The notes below the pieces were generated by a model. It was not told the DNA's origin, searched no databases, and saw only the letters and a program-made list of their open reading frames with translations. Source: Desulfosporosinus sp. Tol-M (GTDB lineage Bacteria; Bacillota; Desulfitobacteriia; Desulfitobacteriales; Desulfitobacteriaceae). From it: DNA of 32,579 nt. The stretch is taken from the NCBI GenBank assembly GCA_000770645.1, contig JQID01000099.1, positions 1 through 32,579 of the forward strand. The letters run 5' to 3'. This document shows, in pieces, positions 16,301 through 23,958 of this stretch; position 1 is the first letter of the stretch, and every line of letters starts with the position of its first letter. The position numbers and the translations under genes are program-made.

Positions 16301-16585
16301 GACCACCTTTCACCCAAGGAACTGCTCGATAAGACCCGCCAACTTTGTAAAGGTAAGGACTCACCTGTGATGGATATTTGCCGTGAGTTCAATGCCGAGA
16401 CGAAGGACGGGCGGGATATGCGGAGCATTTCTACGCTGCTTACGGACGCAATTAACTCCATCATTGATGTGAAAGCGGAAAGCGACATCGACAGCCTGTT
16501 CAGTCTGGGCGGCACGTCCGCCTTAAATACCAAAATTGGCGGACTGGACGACTTTGAGATGATTTGCTTCCTTGTGGTGAGGTGA
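13352..16585 (+). CDS. SNF2-family helicase of a restriction/defence operon
   Basis: The 1077-residue product is a large superfamily 2 ATPase. Residues 1-250 resemble the N-terminal region of PLD-like helicases found in defence islands, but I see no clear HxK active site, so nuclease activity is doubtful. The ATPase core has GCILADSVGLGKT (about 268-280), VVIDESHNFRNG (about 360), LSATPVNN (about 403) and a helicase C lobe ending in QRFGRIDRIG (about 817-826). An insert between the lobes (about 500-680) is helical and acidic. It starts at an ATG behind ATAAGGAG and is followed after four bases by the DUF4391 gene. It probably translocates on or remodels DNA for the Mod/Res pair downstream. 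Confidence 0.88.
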   Translation: MQMPEMFDNVSKTVKDDLTVTIKKGDKLSVAAACFSIYAYQALKKQLDGIDELRFIFTSPTFLQEKAPKEKREFYIPRLDRERSLYGTEFEVKLRNELTQKAIARECADWIRKKVKFRSNLTGGNISGFMNVIGEEATTYMPLHGFTTADIGCERGNNIINPVNKMFAPLSGEYVRMFGQIWNDKSLMQDVTDQVIDGITAAYNENAPEFIYFVAIFNIFNEFLEDISEDVLPNEATGFKESKIWNKLYTFQKDAVLAIINKLESYNGCILADSVGLGKTFTALAVIKYYENRNRSVLVLCPKKLSDNWNTFKDNYINNPIAADRLRYDVLYHTDLSRERGKSNGLDLNRLNWGNYDLVVIDESHNFRNGGEVYGEDRRENRYLRLMNRVIRAGVKTKVLMLSATPVNNRFIDLRNQLELAYEGNPNLINDKLGTKRPIDEIFRNAQKVFNQWNKQDDGERTTDSLLKSLDFDFFEVLDSVTIARSRKHIEKYYNMGEIGSFPERLKPLSLRPRLSDLESAINYSEIYEQLIRLNLSVYIPTDFIFPSQLAKYVDTSININRAGREMGIRRLMSINLLKRLESSVESFRLTIGRVKKLIDDTIAEIDAFTAGGGSVIKGRELVGDDADFDDDDRNTDYFAAEHSIKIDLVDMDYKTWRDRLSEDADTLGLLKMLIDDITPKHDTKLQTLFGLIESKLTSPINDCNRKILIFSAFSDTAEYLYANVSTFVKSRFGLDTAMITGSVDGKTTIKGQRASMNDVLTLFSPISKDKNLLMPNNNDDISVLIATDCISEGQNLQDCDYCVNYDIHWNPVRIIQRFGRIDRIGSRNAVIQLVNFWPDVDLDEYLSLKGRVETRMRISVMTATGDDDLINAEEQGDLEYRKAQLKRLQEEVVDIEDMQSGISIMDLGLNEFRLDLLEYVKRNGDMDTVPFGLHAVVPSSEDCPPGVVFVLKNLNNSVNIDMQNRLHPFYMVYVGTDGEVVCDHLSPKELLDKTRQLCKGKDSPVMDICREFNAETKDGRDMRSISTLLTDAINSIIDVKAESDIDSLFSLGGTSALNTKIGGLDDFEMICFLVVR

Positions 16586-16589
16586 CGCT

Positions 16590-17201
16590 ATGTTAGGATT
16601 ACCCCGCTCGACTGAGGTAAACCGCCGTGTGGCGAAAGAAAAGCTCTACGCCAATGCGACGCTGACTACTCAGTTGCGCGATATGATAAAAGACCAGATA
16701 GAATCGGTCGTCTGGCGAAACAAACTGGCCGACAGCACAGTAGGCGTAGCCGCCGGTGAGACCGTGAAAGAGATTCAGGTGTTTGAGGTAGCTTTACGGC
16801 AGCGTGGGCTTGACAAGCGTGTGCTGCTTGCAATTGCCAAAGCGATACCTTATAAAATTCTATTTGTTTTGACTTTCGGTGACGAGGCACAGTCGTGGAT
16901 GGAAGCGTCCGGCACGTTCTACAATACGGACTGGTTTCCGCTTGGCGGGTTCACACTGAAGTTCGAGGGACTGAATCTGGATGCTGTCTACGAGAACTTG
17001 TCACGACAGATAGCGGGCGGGCGGCTCGGAACGGAAGGCGATATTGCCGAGGCGGTTGACCGTGATAAACAGCGGCAGAAACTGGAACGTGATATCGCCG
17101 CTTTGGAAAAGAAAGTCCTGCGGGAGAAACAGTTTAATAGGCAGGTTGAACTAAACAGCGAATTGAAACGGCTGCGAGTAGAATTGGAGGGATTGGGATG
17201 A
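16590..17201 (+). CDS. DUF4391 protein of the restriction operon
   Basis: The 203-residue product matches DUF4391: LPRSTEVNRRVAKEKLYANA at the start, a KDQIESVVWRNKLA segment, then strands around EIQVFEVALRQRGLDKRVLL and PYKILFVLTFGDEAQSW. The C-terminal about 45 residues form a charged coiled coil (KLERDIAALEKKVLREKQF). The family has no known activity but is regularly met beside SNF2-type helicases and type III methyltransferases. Placement between the helicase and Mod, with a four-base gap before and an ATGA overlap after, suggests a structural or adaptor subunit. The coiled coil could bind the small coiled-coil protein encoded next. Confidence 0.82.
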   Translation: MLGLPRSTEVNRRVAKEKLYANATLTTQLRDMIKDQIESVVWRNKLADSTVGVAAGETVKEIQVFEVALRQRGLDKRVLLAIAKAIPYKILFVLTFGDEAQSWMEASGTFYNTDWFPLGGFTLKFEGLNLDAVYENLSRQIAGGRLGTEGDIAEAVDRDKQRQKLERDIAALEKKVLREKQFNRQVELNSELKRLRVELEGLG

Positions 17202-17674
17202 GCGAAGGATTAAAATATGACCCGGCGAATATGCCAAAAATAGATTTGTCTAACTTTCAGCCGAATTACAGCAACATGCTGGCACAGCAAATCTCTGAAA
17301 GTGAGCGACAAGCGAGCAGAGCCATGGAAGCTGTTCAAAGAGAGCGCGAACGTAAAGAAGCCGCTGAGGAAGCATATAGGCAAGAGACAATTCGAAGCCT
17401 TAATGCAATCGAACAAAATACTGCGAATCTCTATACGCTAGTTGATCTAATAAGCAAAAGTAACGAACAGCAAGATGAGCTGATCTCGATCATCGCCGAG
17501 GTTTTGACAATAGCTAAAGCCAAAAGTCAGGGTGAAGCAAAATCAGTCTATACAAAGGTTATGGGCAGGATAACGCAAACAATCAAGGATGCTGAAACCC
17601 TCGCAAAGATAGCTGGTTACGCCACGACTGTATGGCAGTTAGCGCAACCGATAATTGATAAACTGCCATTATAA
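17198..17674 (+). CDS. Small coiled-coil protein of the restriction operon
   Basis: I do not recognise a named domain in this 158-residue product. Residues about 30-75 form a strongly charged coiled coil (ESERQASRAMEAVQRERERK). A conserved-looking segment, IEQNTANLYTLVDLISKSNE, follows at about 71-90. The C-terminal 30 residues (AKIAGYATTVWQLAQPIIDKL) are amphipathic and could pack on a partner or a membrane. The start overlaps the DUF4391 stop as ATGA, and Mod follows 14 bases after its stop, so it is embedded in the restriction operon. It could be an accessory subunit or a small effector; neither is proven. Confidence 0.7.
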   Translation: MSEGLKYDPANMPKIDLSNFQPNYSNMLAQQISESERQASRAMEAVQRERERKEAAEEAYRQETIRSLNAIEQNTANLYTLVDLISKSNEQQDELISIIAEVLTIAKAKSQGEAKSVYTKVMGRITQTIKDAETLAKIAGYATTVWQLAQPIIDKLPL

Positions 17675-17688
17675 GGAGGAATAAACCA

Positions 17689-19569
17689 ATGTCAGATAAA
17701 ATGAAATTTGAAACCCCTAACCTTACCGCTGAAAATGTGGCGAAAATAGCTGAACTTTTCCCAGGCGTGGTTACCGAGGGGAACGTTAACATTGACCTGC
17801 TCCGCGCCATGCTCGGTGAGGACGTGTTCACCGACGAAGCCTACGAATTCACTTGGGTGGGCAAACGTGCTGCTATTGCCGAAGCTGGACGACCGATACG
17901 CAAGACCTTACGCCCCGTTATAAAAGACGAGACTATACCAACAGGCACAGATAGCACAGGCAAACCGTATTGTAGCAGCGGTAGCCGCGATTGGGACACT
18001 ACAGAGAATCTTTACATAGAGGGCGACAACCTCGACGTGCTAAAGCTTTTACAGGAGAGCTACCTCGGTAAGGTCAAAATGGTATATATCGACCCGCCTT
18101 ATAACACAGGCAACGACTTTGTTTACCGTGACAACTTCACCGCCAGCCGCGAGGACTACGAGGAAGAAACAGGTGTATACGAAGAGGATGGTGACCGCCT
18201 GTTCAAGAATACCGAAACAAACGGCCGCTTCCACTCTGACTGGTGCAGCATGATTTATCCGCGCCTTGTTTTGGCACGGAATCTCCTGACTACTGACGGC
18301 GTGATATTCATTAGTATTGATGATGGTGAAGTTGCTCAACTCCGAAAGATTAGTGATGAGGTTTTTGGGGAGAGTAATTTTTTGGCTTGCTTCTGCTGGA
18401 AACGAAAAAAAGAAATCTCAAGCGACTCAAAAAATGTTGCTGTACAAGGCGAGTATATTCTCTGTTATTCCAAAAGCTCTTTTGCTGATTTGAAACTGGA
18501 GCCAATTTCAGAGGAGTATGTCGCTAAATCATATAATGCCCCCACACCTGATTTTCCGGATGGTAAATGGCGGCCAGTACCACTCACGGTTTCAAAAGGT
18601 TTGAGTGGTGGTGGATACACTTATACCATTACTACACCAAGTGGTGCTAAGCATAAAAGATTATGGGCATATCCTGAAAAAAGCTATGAGCAGCTACTAT
18701 CCAATGGACGTGTATATTTTGGTAAGGATAAGAGCGGAGTGCCTCAGAGAGTTATATATGCACATGAAAGCAAGGGGCAACCAATAACAAATTATTGGGA
18801 TGCAGTTTCCTCTAATAAAGAAGGGAAAAAAACGATACTTGAGTTGTTTGGAAATGCTTCTTTCGATACGGCAAAACCAATTGAACTGGTTCTTAAAATG
18901 ATGCGCGTAGCAACCGACCCTGGAGATATTATCCTTGACTTCTTCTCCGGTTCCGCCACCACCGCCCACGCGGTGATGCAGCTTAACGCCGAGGACAGTG
19001 GCAAGCGCAAGTTTGTAATGGTGCAGTTGCCCGAAGTCTGTGGCGATGGTACGGAGGCGGCGAAGGCAGGATATGCTACAATCTGCGAAATCGGCAAGGA
19101 GCGCATTCGCCGTGCCGGAGATAAAATTAAAGGCGAGGCTGGATTGACTGCGAAGGGGCTTGATATTGGCTTCCGTGTCCTTAAACTTGATGACACAAAC
19201 ATGAACGAGGTTTACTATGCTGCGGGCGACTATACACAAGATATGATTCTGATGATGCAGTCAAATATAAAGGAAGACCGCTCCGATATGGACCTGTTAT
19301 ACAGCTGCTTGCTCGACTGGGGACTTCCACTATCAATGCCACACACTCACGAGAAGATTGAAGGCTACTCCGTCCATACCTATAACGACGGTGACCTAAT
19401 TGCCTGCTTTGAAGATCGTATCAGCGAAAAGGCAGTCCGTGAAATCGCAAGCCGACAGCCACTTCGCGCTGTTTTCCGTGACAGCAGCTTTACCAGCTCG
19501 CCAGAAAAAATAAACGTATTTGAGATATTCAAACTCCTCGCGCCGAATACCACGGTCAGAGTGATATAA
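17689..19569 (+). CDS. Type III restriction-modification methyltransferase (Mod)
   Basis: The 626-residue product is a beta-class adenine-N6 methyltransferase. DPPYNTGNDF (motif IV, from about residue 135) comes before DFFSGSATTAHAV (motif I, from about 417), with the target recognition domain between them. The N-terminus NLTAENVAKIAELFPGVVTEG is typical of type III Mod. It would methylate one strand of an asymmetric site and give specificity to Res. GGAGG lies nine bases before the ATG. The stretch encoding about residues 225-400 is much more AT-rich than its flanks, which suggests that the specificity domain was exchanged. Short A7 runs at 18405 and 18826 are too short to call phase variation. 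Confidence 0.93.
   Translation: MSDKMKFETPNLTAENVAKIAELFPGVVTEGNVNIDLLRAMLGEDVFTDEAYEFTWVGKRAAIAEAGRPIRKTLRPVIKDETIPTGTDSTGKPYCSSGSRDWDTTENLYIEGDNLDVLKLLQESYLGKVKMVYIDPPYNTGNDFVYRDNFTASREDYEEETGVYEEDGDRLFKNTETNGRFHSDWCSMIYPRLVLARNLLTTDGVIFISIDDGEVAQLRKISDEVFGESNFLACFCWKRKKEISSDSKNVAVQGEYILCYSKSSFADLKLEPISEEYVAKSYNAPTPDFPDGKWRPVPLTVSKGLSGGGYTYTITTPSGAKHKRLWAYPEKSYEQLLSNGRVYFGKDKSGVPQRVIYAHESKGQPITNYWDAVSSNKEGKKTILELFGNASFDTAKPIELVLKMMRVATDPGDIILDFFSGSATTAHAVMQLNAEDSGKRKFVMVQLPEVCGDGTEAAKAGYATICEIGKERIRRAGDKIKGEAGLTAKGLDIGFRVLKLDDTNMNEVYYAAGDYTQDMILMMQSNIKEDRSDMDLLYSCLLDWGLPLSMPHTHEKIEGYSVHTYNDGDLIACFEDRISEKAVREIASRQPLRAVFRDSSFTSSPEKINVFEIFKLLAPNTTVRVI
18361..18890 (+). other. AT-rich target-recognition segment of Mod, probable recombination patch
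   Basis: Counting by hand, G+C is 45 of 120 in 18361-18480, 22 of 60 in 18661-18720 and 19 of 60 in 18781-18840. The catalytic flanks have 32 of 60 in 18181-18240 and 35 of 60 in 18961-19020. The shift coincides with the region between motifs IV and I, where type III Mod proteins carry their DNA-recognition domain. Exchange of this domain between alleles is well known for the family. Confidence 0.6.
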
Positions 19570-19578
19570 GGGGGTGCG

Positions 19579-22500
19579 ATGATGAAGCTACAATTCCGGC
19601 ACCAAAAGTTCCAATCAGACGCAGCGACTGCTGTTTGCGACGTGTTTGCAGGTCAGCCGTTTCACTCACCGACATATATGATAGACCCCGGTTTAGGGCA
19701 GATGGGGCTTGACGACGCTCGAAACTTTACGGGCTTTAACAACGCGCCTGTGGCTATCGGCGAAGACAAGATTCTGGAGCATATTCGTACCATTCAGAGG
19801 TCAGGGCAAATCAAGCCGTCTGACGCGCTTGATGGACGCTATAACCTGACGGTGGAGATGGAGACCGGCGTAGGCAAGACCTACACCTACATCAAGACGA
19901 TGTATGAACTCAATAAACGGTACGGGTGGAGCAAATTTATCATTGTTGTGCCAAGCGTTGCCATCCGTGAGGGCGTTTATAAGTCATTCCAAATGACTGA
20001 AGAGCACTTTGCCGAAGACTATGGTAAGAAGATTCGCTTCTTCATTTATAACTCGGCGCAGCTTACCGAGATTGATCGCTTTGCATCTGACAGCGCAATA
20101 AACGTAATGATCATCAACAGCCAAGCATTCAATGCCAGAGGCAAGGACGCAAGGCGTATCTATATGAAATTGGACGAGTTCCGCTCGCGTCGCCCTATTG
20201 ACATCTTGGCGAAGACGAACCCGATTCTGATAATCGATGAGCCGCAGTCGGTCGAGGGTGCGGCCACCAAAGAGCGACTTAAAGAGTTTGCTCCGCTAGT
20301 AACGCTCCGCTATTCAGCAACTCATCGCGCGGATAGCGTATATAATATGATATATCGACTTGATGCGCTTGAAGCCTATAACAAGAAGCTTGTTAAGAAG
20401 ATAGCCGTCAAAGGCATATCGGTTTCCGGAAGCACCGCCACCGAGGGTTATGTCTACATACAGAGCATCAACCTCTCAAAGGGCAATCCTACTGCAACGA
20501 TTGAGTTTGACATAAAGGGCAACTCCGGCATCCGTAAGGTTTCAAGGATTGTCAGTGAGGGTTACAGTTTGTTCGACAACTCTGGCGAACTAGCCGAGTA
20601 CAAGGACGGCTACACGGTTTTACGGATTGACGGCCGGGATTCGTCCGTGGAATTTACTAACGGAAAGAAGCTATTCGCGGGCGATGTTATCGGCTCGGTC
20701 AGCGAGGAGCAGCTGCGCCGTATTCAAATAAGGGAAACCATCCTCTCCCACATTGAGCGTGAACGTCAGTTGTTTGCCAAGGGCATCAAGGTCCTGTCTT
20801 TGTTCTTTATTGACGAGGTAGCGAAATACAAGCAGTACGACGCACATGGCAATGCCACGGGCGGCAGTTACGCGCAGATTTTCGAGGAAGAGTACAAAGC
20901 AGTCGTCGGAAACAGGCAGCTTACACTTGATGATTCAGAGGAGTACCAGAAATACCTTGAGGGCATACCTGCCGAGCGTACACACGCCGGATATTTCTCG
21001 ATTGACAAGAAAAGCGGTCGTATGATTGACAGCAAACTCGGAGATAAGAAAGAACGTACATCCGATGATGCTGATGCTTACGATCTTATTATGAAGGATA
21101 AGGAGCGTCTGCTTGATCGGCGCGAGCCTGTGCGTTTCATATTCAGCCACTCCGCCCTTCGTGAGGGCTGGGATAACCCGAATGTATTTCAAATATGTAC
21201 CCTGAAACAAAGCGGTAGCGATGTCCGCAAACGTCAGGAAGTCGGACGCGGTTTACGCCTTGCCGTCAATCAGAGTGGCGAGCGTATGGATGAGAATGTT
21301 CTCTCTCGCGAAGAGATACACAACGTCAATGTGCTGACAGTTATCGCCAATGAAAGCTACGATAGTTTTGCCAAAGGGTTGCAGAGCGAGATTGCCGAGG
21401 CAGTTGCAGACCGTCCTCGCAAGGTCGAAGCAAAGCTATTTGACGAGAAATTTGGCGAAGATACCGCTCTTGCCATCTATGAGAGCCTTATTGAAAACGG
21501 TTATGTAAAGCGTGGCGAACTGACAGAGAAATACTACGAAGCGAAAAAGAACGGCACACTTGAGGTGCCGGAGGAAGCCGCCTCCCGTGCCACAGAGGTT
21601 ATCGCTGTGCTTGATTCTGTCTACGATCCGAATGCCAACAAACCAGAGAACGCCCGCAAAAACACAGTTGATGTGACGCTTGACAAGGATAAGATGAATA
21701 GCCGTGCGTTCCAAGAACTCTGGTCACGCATCAACGGCAGAAGTTACTACGTTGTCGGCTTTGACGAGGACGAACTGGTCAAGAAGTCTATCGCGGAATT
21801 GGACATCAGGCTGCGAGTATCCAAAATTTATTTCAAGGTGGAGAAAGGCGAACAGGCAAAGACAATTGAGTCCAAAGCTCAACTGCAAGCGGGCGAAGCT
21901 TTTGTCCGCGCTGATATGGTGCGAGAAGAAGCGTCGTCGTACACAGAAATGAAAGCTAGTAGCTCGGTTCGCTACGACCTTGTAGGTAAAATCGTTACCG
22001 AAACTGGGCTGACCCGGCAAGCCGTTGTTGGCATACTAGTCGGCATTGAAAAAGCGGTCTTTGAGCAGTTCGGTGATAATCCTGAGGAGTTTATCATACG
22101 TGCTGCAAACATTATCAACGAGCAAAAAGCCACAGCGATAATAGAGCATATAACCTACGATAAACTGACCTCCGTGTTTAGCACGAATATTTTCACCGAA
22201 CCAGACCTTAAAAAAGGAGCTTTGGGCGTTAACGCTTTAGAAGCTAAAAGGCATTTGTACGACTACGTCATCTATGACTCAACAAACGAGCGCGACTTCG
22301 CTAATCAGCTTGAAGCACACAGTCAGGAGGTCGAAGTCTATGTCAAGCTGCCGAAGGGCTTTTATATCAGTACTCCCGTCGGGAAATACAATCCGGACTG
22401 GGCGATCGCATTCTATGAGGGCAAGGTGAAGCACATATACTTTGTCGCTGAAACGAAGGGCGATTTAGGTTTGGAGCTACGAAAAATCGAGGAAGCCAAG

Positions 22501-22602
22501 GCCCATTGCGCTCGCGAGCATTTCCGTGCCATCAGCGGCGAGAATGTCAGGTACGATGTGGTAGACAGCTACGACAGGCTATGGGAACTGGTACAGGCAT
22601 AA
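19579..22602 (+). CDS. Type III restriction enzyme, Res subunit (helicase-nuclease)
   Basis: The 1007-residue product has the Res layout. Walker A is METGVGKTYT (about residues 93-102), the DEx motif is LIIDEPQSVEG (about 217-227), then LRYSATHR, and later REGWDNPNVFQICTL with RKRQEVGRGLRL as motif VI. The C-terminal PD-(D/E)XK endonuclease has NPDWAIAF (about 938) and VAETKGD (about 956). It would be active only with Mod, looping or translocating between two unmethylated sites before cutting. ATG codons at 19579 and 19582 are both possible; the GGGGG site fits the second slightly better. It follows Mod by nine bases. Confidence 0.93.
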   Translation: MMKLQFRHQKFQSDAATAVCDVFAGQPFHSPTYMIDPGLGQMGLDDARNFTGFNNAPVAIGEDKILEHIRTIQRSGQIKPSDALDGRYNLTVEMETGVGKTYTYIKTMYELNKRYGWSKFIIVVPSVAIREGVYKSFQMTEEHFAEDYGKKIRFFIYNSAQLTEIDRFASDSAINVMIINSQAFNARGKDARRIYMKLDEFRSRRPIDILAKTNPILIIDEPQSVEGAATKERLKEFAPLVTLRYSATHRADSVYNMIYRLDALEAYNKKLVKKIAVKGISVSGSTATEGYVYIQSINLSKGNPTATIEFDIKGNSGIRKVSRIVSEGYSLFDNSGELAEYKDGYTVLRIDGRDSSVEFTNGKKLFAGDVIGSVSEEQLRRIQIRETILSHIERERQLFAKGIKVLSLFFIDEVAKYKQYDAHGNATGGSYAQIFEEEYKAVVGNRQLTLDDSEEYQKYLEGIPAERTHAGYFSIDKKSGRMIDSKLGDKKERTSDDADAYDLIMKDKERLLDRREPVRFIFSHSALREGWDNPNVFQICTLKQSGSDVRKRQEVGRGLRLAVNQSGERMDENVLSREEIHNVNVLTVIANESYDSFAKGLQSEIAEAVADRPRKVEAKLFDEKFGEDTALAIYESLIENGYVKRGELTEKYYEAKKNGTLEVPEEAASRATEVIAVLDSVYDPNANKPENARKNTVDVTLDKDKMNSRAFQELWSRINGRSYYVVGFDEDELVKKSIAELDIRLRVSKIYFKVEKGEQAKTIESKAQLQAGEAFVRADMVREEASSYTEMKASSSVRYDLVGKIVTETGLTRQAVVGILVGIEKAVFEQFGDNPEEFIIRAANIINEQKATAIIEHITYDKLTSVFSTNIFTEPDLKKGALGVNALEAKRHLYDYVIYDSTNERDFANQLEAHSQEVEVYVKLPKGFYISTPVGKYNPDWAIAFYEGKVKHIYFVAETKGDLGLELRKIEEAKAHCAREHFRAISGENVRYDVVDSYDRLWELVQA

Positions 22603-22626
22603 ATCTGTAGACTAAGGAGTAAAGCC

Positions 22627-23958
22627 ATGAATTCAATGATTACTTGCCCGTATTGCAAGAAATCCTTCGAGATCTCTGATGCTATTCAGCATCAGATTGA
22701 GGAGGAGCTGCTTAGGGCTAAAACTGAGCAATCTGAAACTCTGCGGAAAGAATTTGATATTCAAGCCGAGGCGAAACTCAAGCAAGCTGTCCAAAGCGCC
22801 GTGAGCGAGACTCAACAAGCTGCTGAACTTCTGCTTGCTCGGGAACGGCAAGCCGCTAAGCTCGAACTGGAAAAGGCAAAGCAATCTACTGAATTTGAGG
22901 TCGAAAAGGCAAAGCAGTCTACAGAGCTTGAAAGCGATCGGCTCCGCCAGCAAGCTGAAAGTGCAAAAGAGAGCGAGAAACAGTTGCGTGAGCAGATGAA
23001 ATCCCTGCTCGAAGAGTTAAGCAAGGCTAATAAAGCGAGAGAAGACGCAGAAATTGCCGCCCGTAAGGAACTTTTGGAAAAAGAGAAACTCATTCGCGAG
23101 GAAGCGGCTAGCCGAGCCTCTGAGGATTTCAACACGAAAATCCGCGAGCAAGAGGAAACCATCAATAGATTGCGTGAGCAGCTTACCGCCGCAAAACAGG
23201 TGGCAGAGCAAGGGTCACAGCAGTTACAGGGTGAAATTCTCGAACTTGATATTGAGCAAGCCTTACGCGCGGCCTTCCCTTTTGATACTATCGACGAGGT
23301 AAAGAAAGGCGAACGCGGCTCCGACATTCGTCAGGTTGTCAATGAGCAGTTCTATCAAAACTGCGGACTGGTTCTATGGGAATGTAAGAACGCCAAGACA
23401 TATCAAGCGGGCTGGTTAGGGAAATTAAAAGACGAGCTAGCAACCGAGAAAGCTCAAATCGGCGTGATTGTGTTTAATCCAACAGACGGAGGCGGTGACG
23501 ATTTTAAACAGCTTGCGGATAACATCTGGCTTGTAAAACCCCGCTACACTATAATGCTCGCCACATTTTTACGCGATGTCTGTGTCAAGGTGGCTGTTGC
23601 CAACCGTAATGCCGAGGGTAAGGACGTAAAAATCGAGATGATTTATAATTACCTGACTGGCGGTGAATTCAGCAACCGCATCCGGTATATCATTGAGTCA
23701 TATGATGAAATGGCAAAACAACTTGACACCGAAAAGAAGCAAGCCCAGAAGCGGTGGGCAGCGCAGGAGAAAATCCTGCAGAAGGTAACCAGCAGCCTTT
23801 ATGGTATGAGTGGCGACCTGCAAGGTATTGCTGGCAAGGAGATTATTGCGCTTCCAGGACTCGATATTGATGGAGACGTGAGCTATACGGCAGCGTCGAA
23901 AAACGAAGAATCACCTAAAAAAATAAGTATTTCAGGGAGGGATGAAGATGAATACTAA
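22627..23958 (+). CDS. DUF2130 coiled-coil nuclease-like protein
   Basis: The 443-residue product starts with a CPYCKKSFE zinc-knuckle-like motif (residues 6-14), followed by a long coiled coil (about 20-200). A C-terminal DUF2130 domain contains ERGSDIRQVVNEQF and VLWECKNAKTYQ; the D...E-x-K arrangement places it in the PD-(D/E)XK superfamily. DUF2130 proteins are common in defence islands, but their target is not established. The ATG has AAGGAG seven bases upstream, 24 bases after Res. The end overlaps the PrrC/RloC-like gene by 11 bases. An imperfect 33-bp duplication lies in the coiled-coil part. It may be an accessory nuclease of the restriction system. Confidence 0.85.
   Translation: MNSMITCPYCKKSFEISDAIQHQIEEELLRAKTEQSETLRKEFDIQAEAKLKQAVQSAVSETQQAAELLLARERQAAKLELEKAKQSTEFEVEKAKQSTELESDRLRQQAESAKESEKQLREQMKSLLEELSKANKAREDAEIAARKELLEKEKLIREEAASRASEDFNTKIREQEETINRLREQLTAAKQVAEQGSQQLQGEILELDIEQALRAAFPFDTIDEVKKGERGSDIRQVVNEQFYQNCGLVLWECKNAKTYQAGWLGKLKDELATEKAQIGVIVFNPTDGGGDDFKQLADNIWLVKPRYTIMLATFLRDVCVKVAVANRNAEGKDVKIEMIYNYLTGGEFSNRIRYIIESYDEMAKQLDTEKKQAQKRWAAQEKILQKVTSSLYGMSGDLQGIAGKEIIALPGLDIDGDVSYTAASKNEESPKKISISGRDEDEY
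22870..22935 (+). repeat. 33-bp in-frame tandem duplication in the DUF2130 coiled coil
   Basis: Two copies of a 33-base unit encode the 11-residue repeats EKAKQSTEFEV and EKAKQSTELES. An 11-residue period is a hendecad, which fits a coiled coil, so the duplication lengthens the rod without breaking it. Copies differ at a few third positions, so the event is not brand new. Confidence 0.65.

Noticed and set aside
18405..18832. A7 runs in mod as phase-variation tracts
   Set aside because: Seven-base A runs are too short and too common in AT-rich sequence to support slipped-strand switching; no other simple repeat is present in the gene.
18697..19239. 180-codon open frame on the minus strand inside mod
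   Set aside because: It is antisense to conserved methyltransferase sequence, has no ribosome-binding site and no recognisable domain; it mirrors the codon use of the real gene.
22812..23327. 171-codon minus-strand frame in the DUF2130 gene
   Set aside because: Its Ser/Cys/Arg-rich composition is the shadow of the Glu/Lys/Ala-rich coiled coil on the plus strand.
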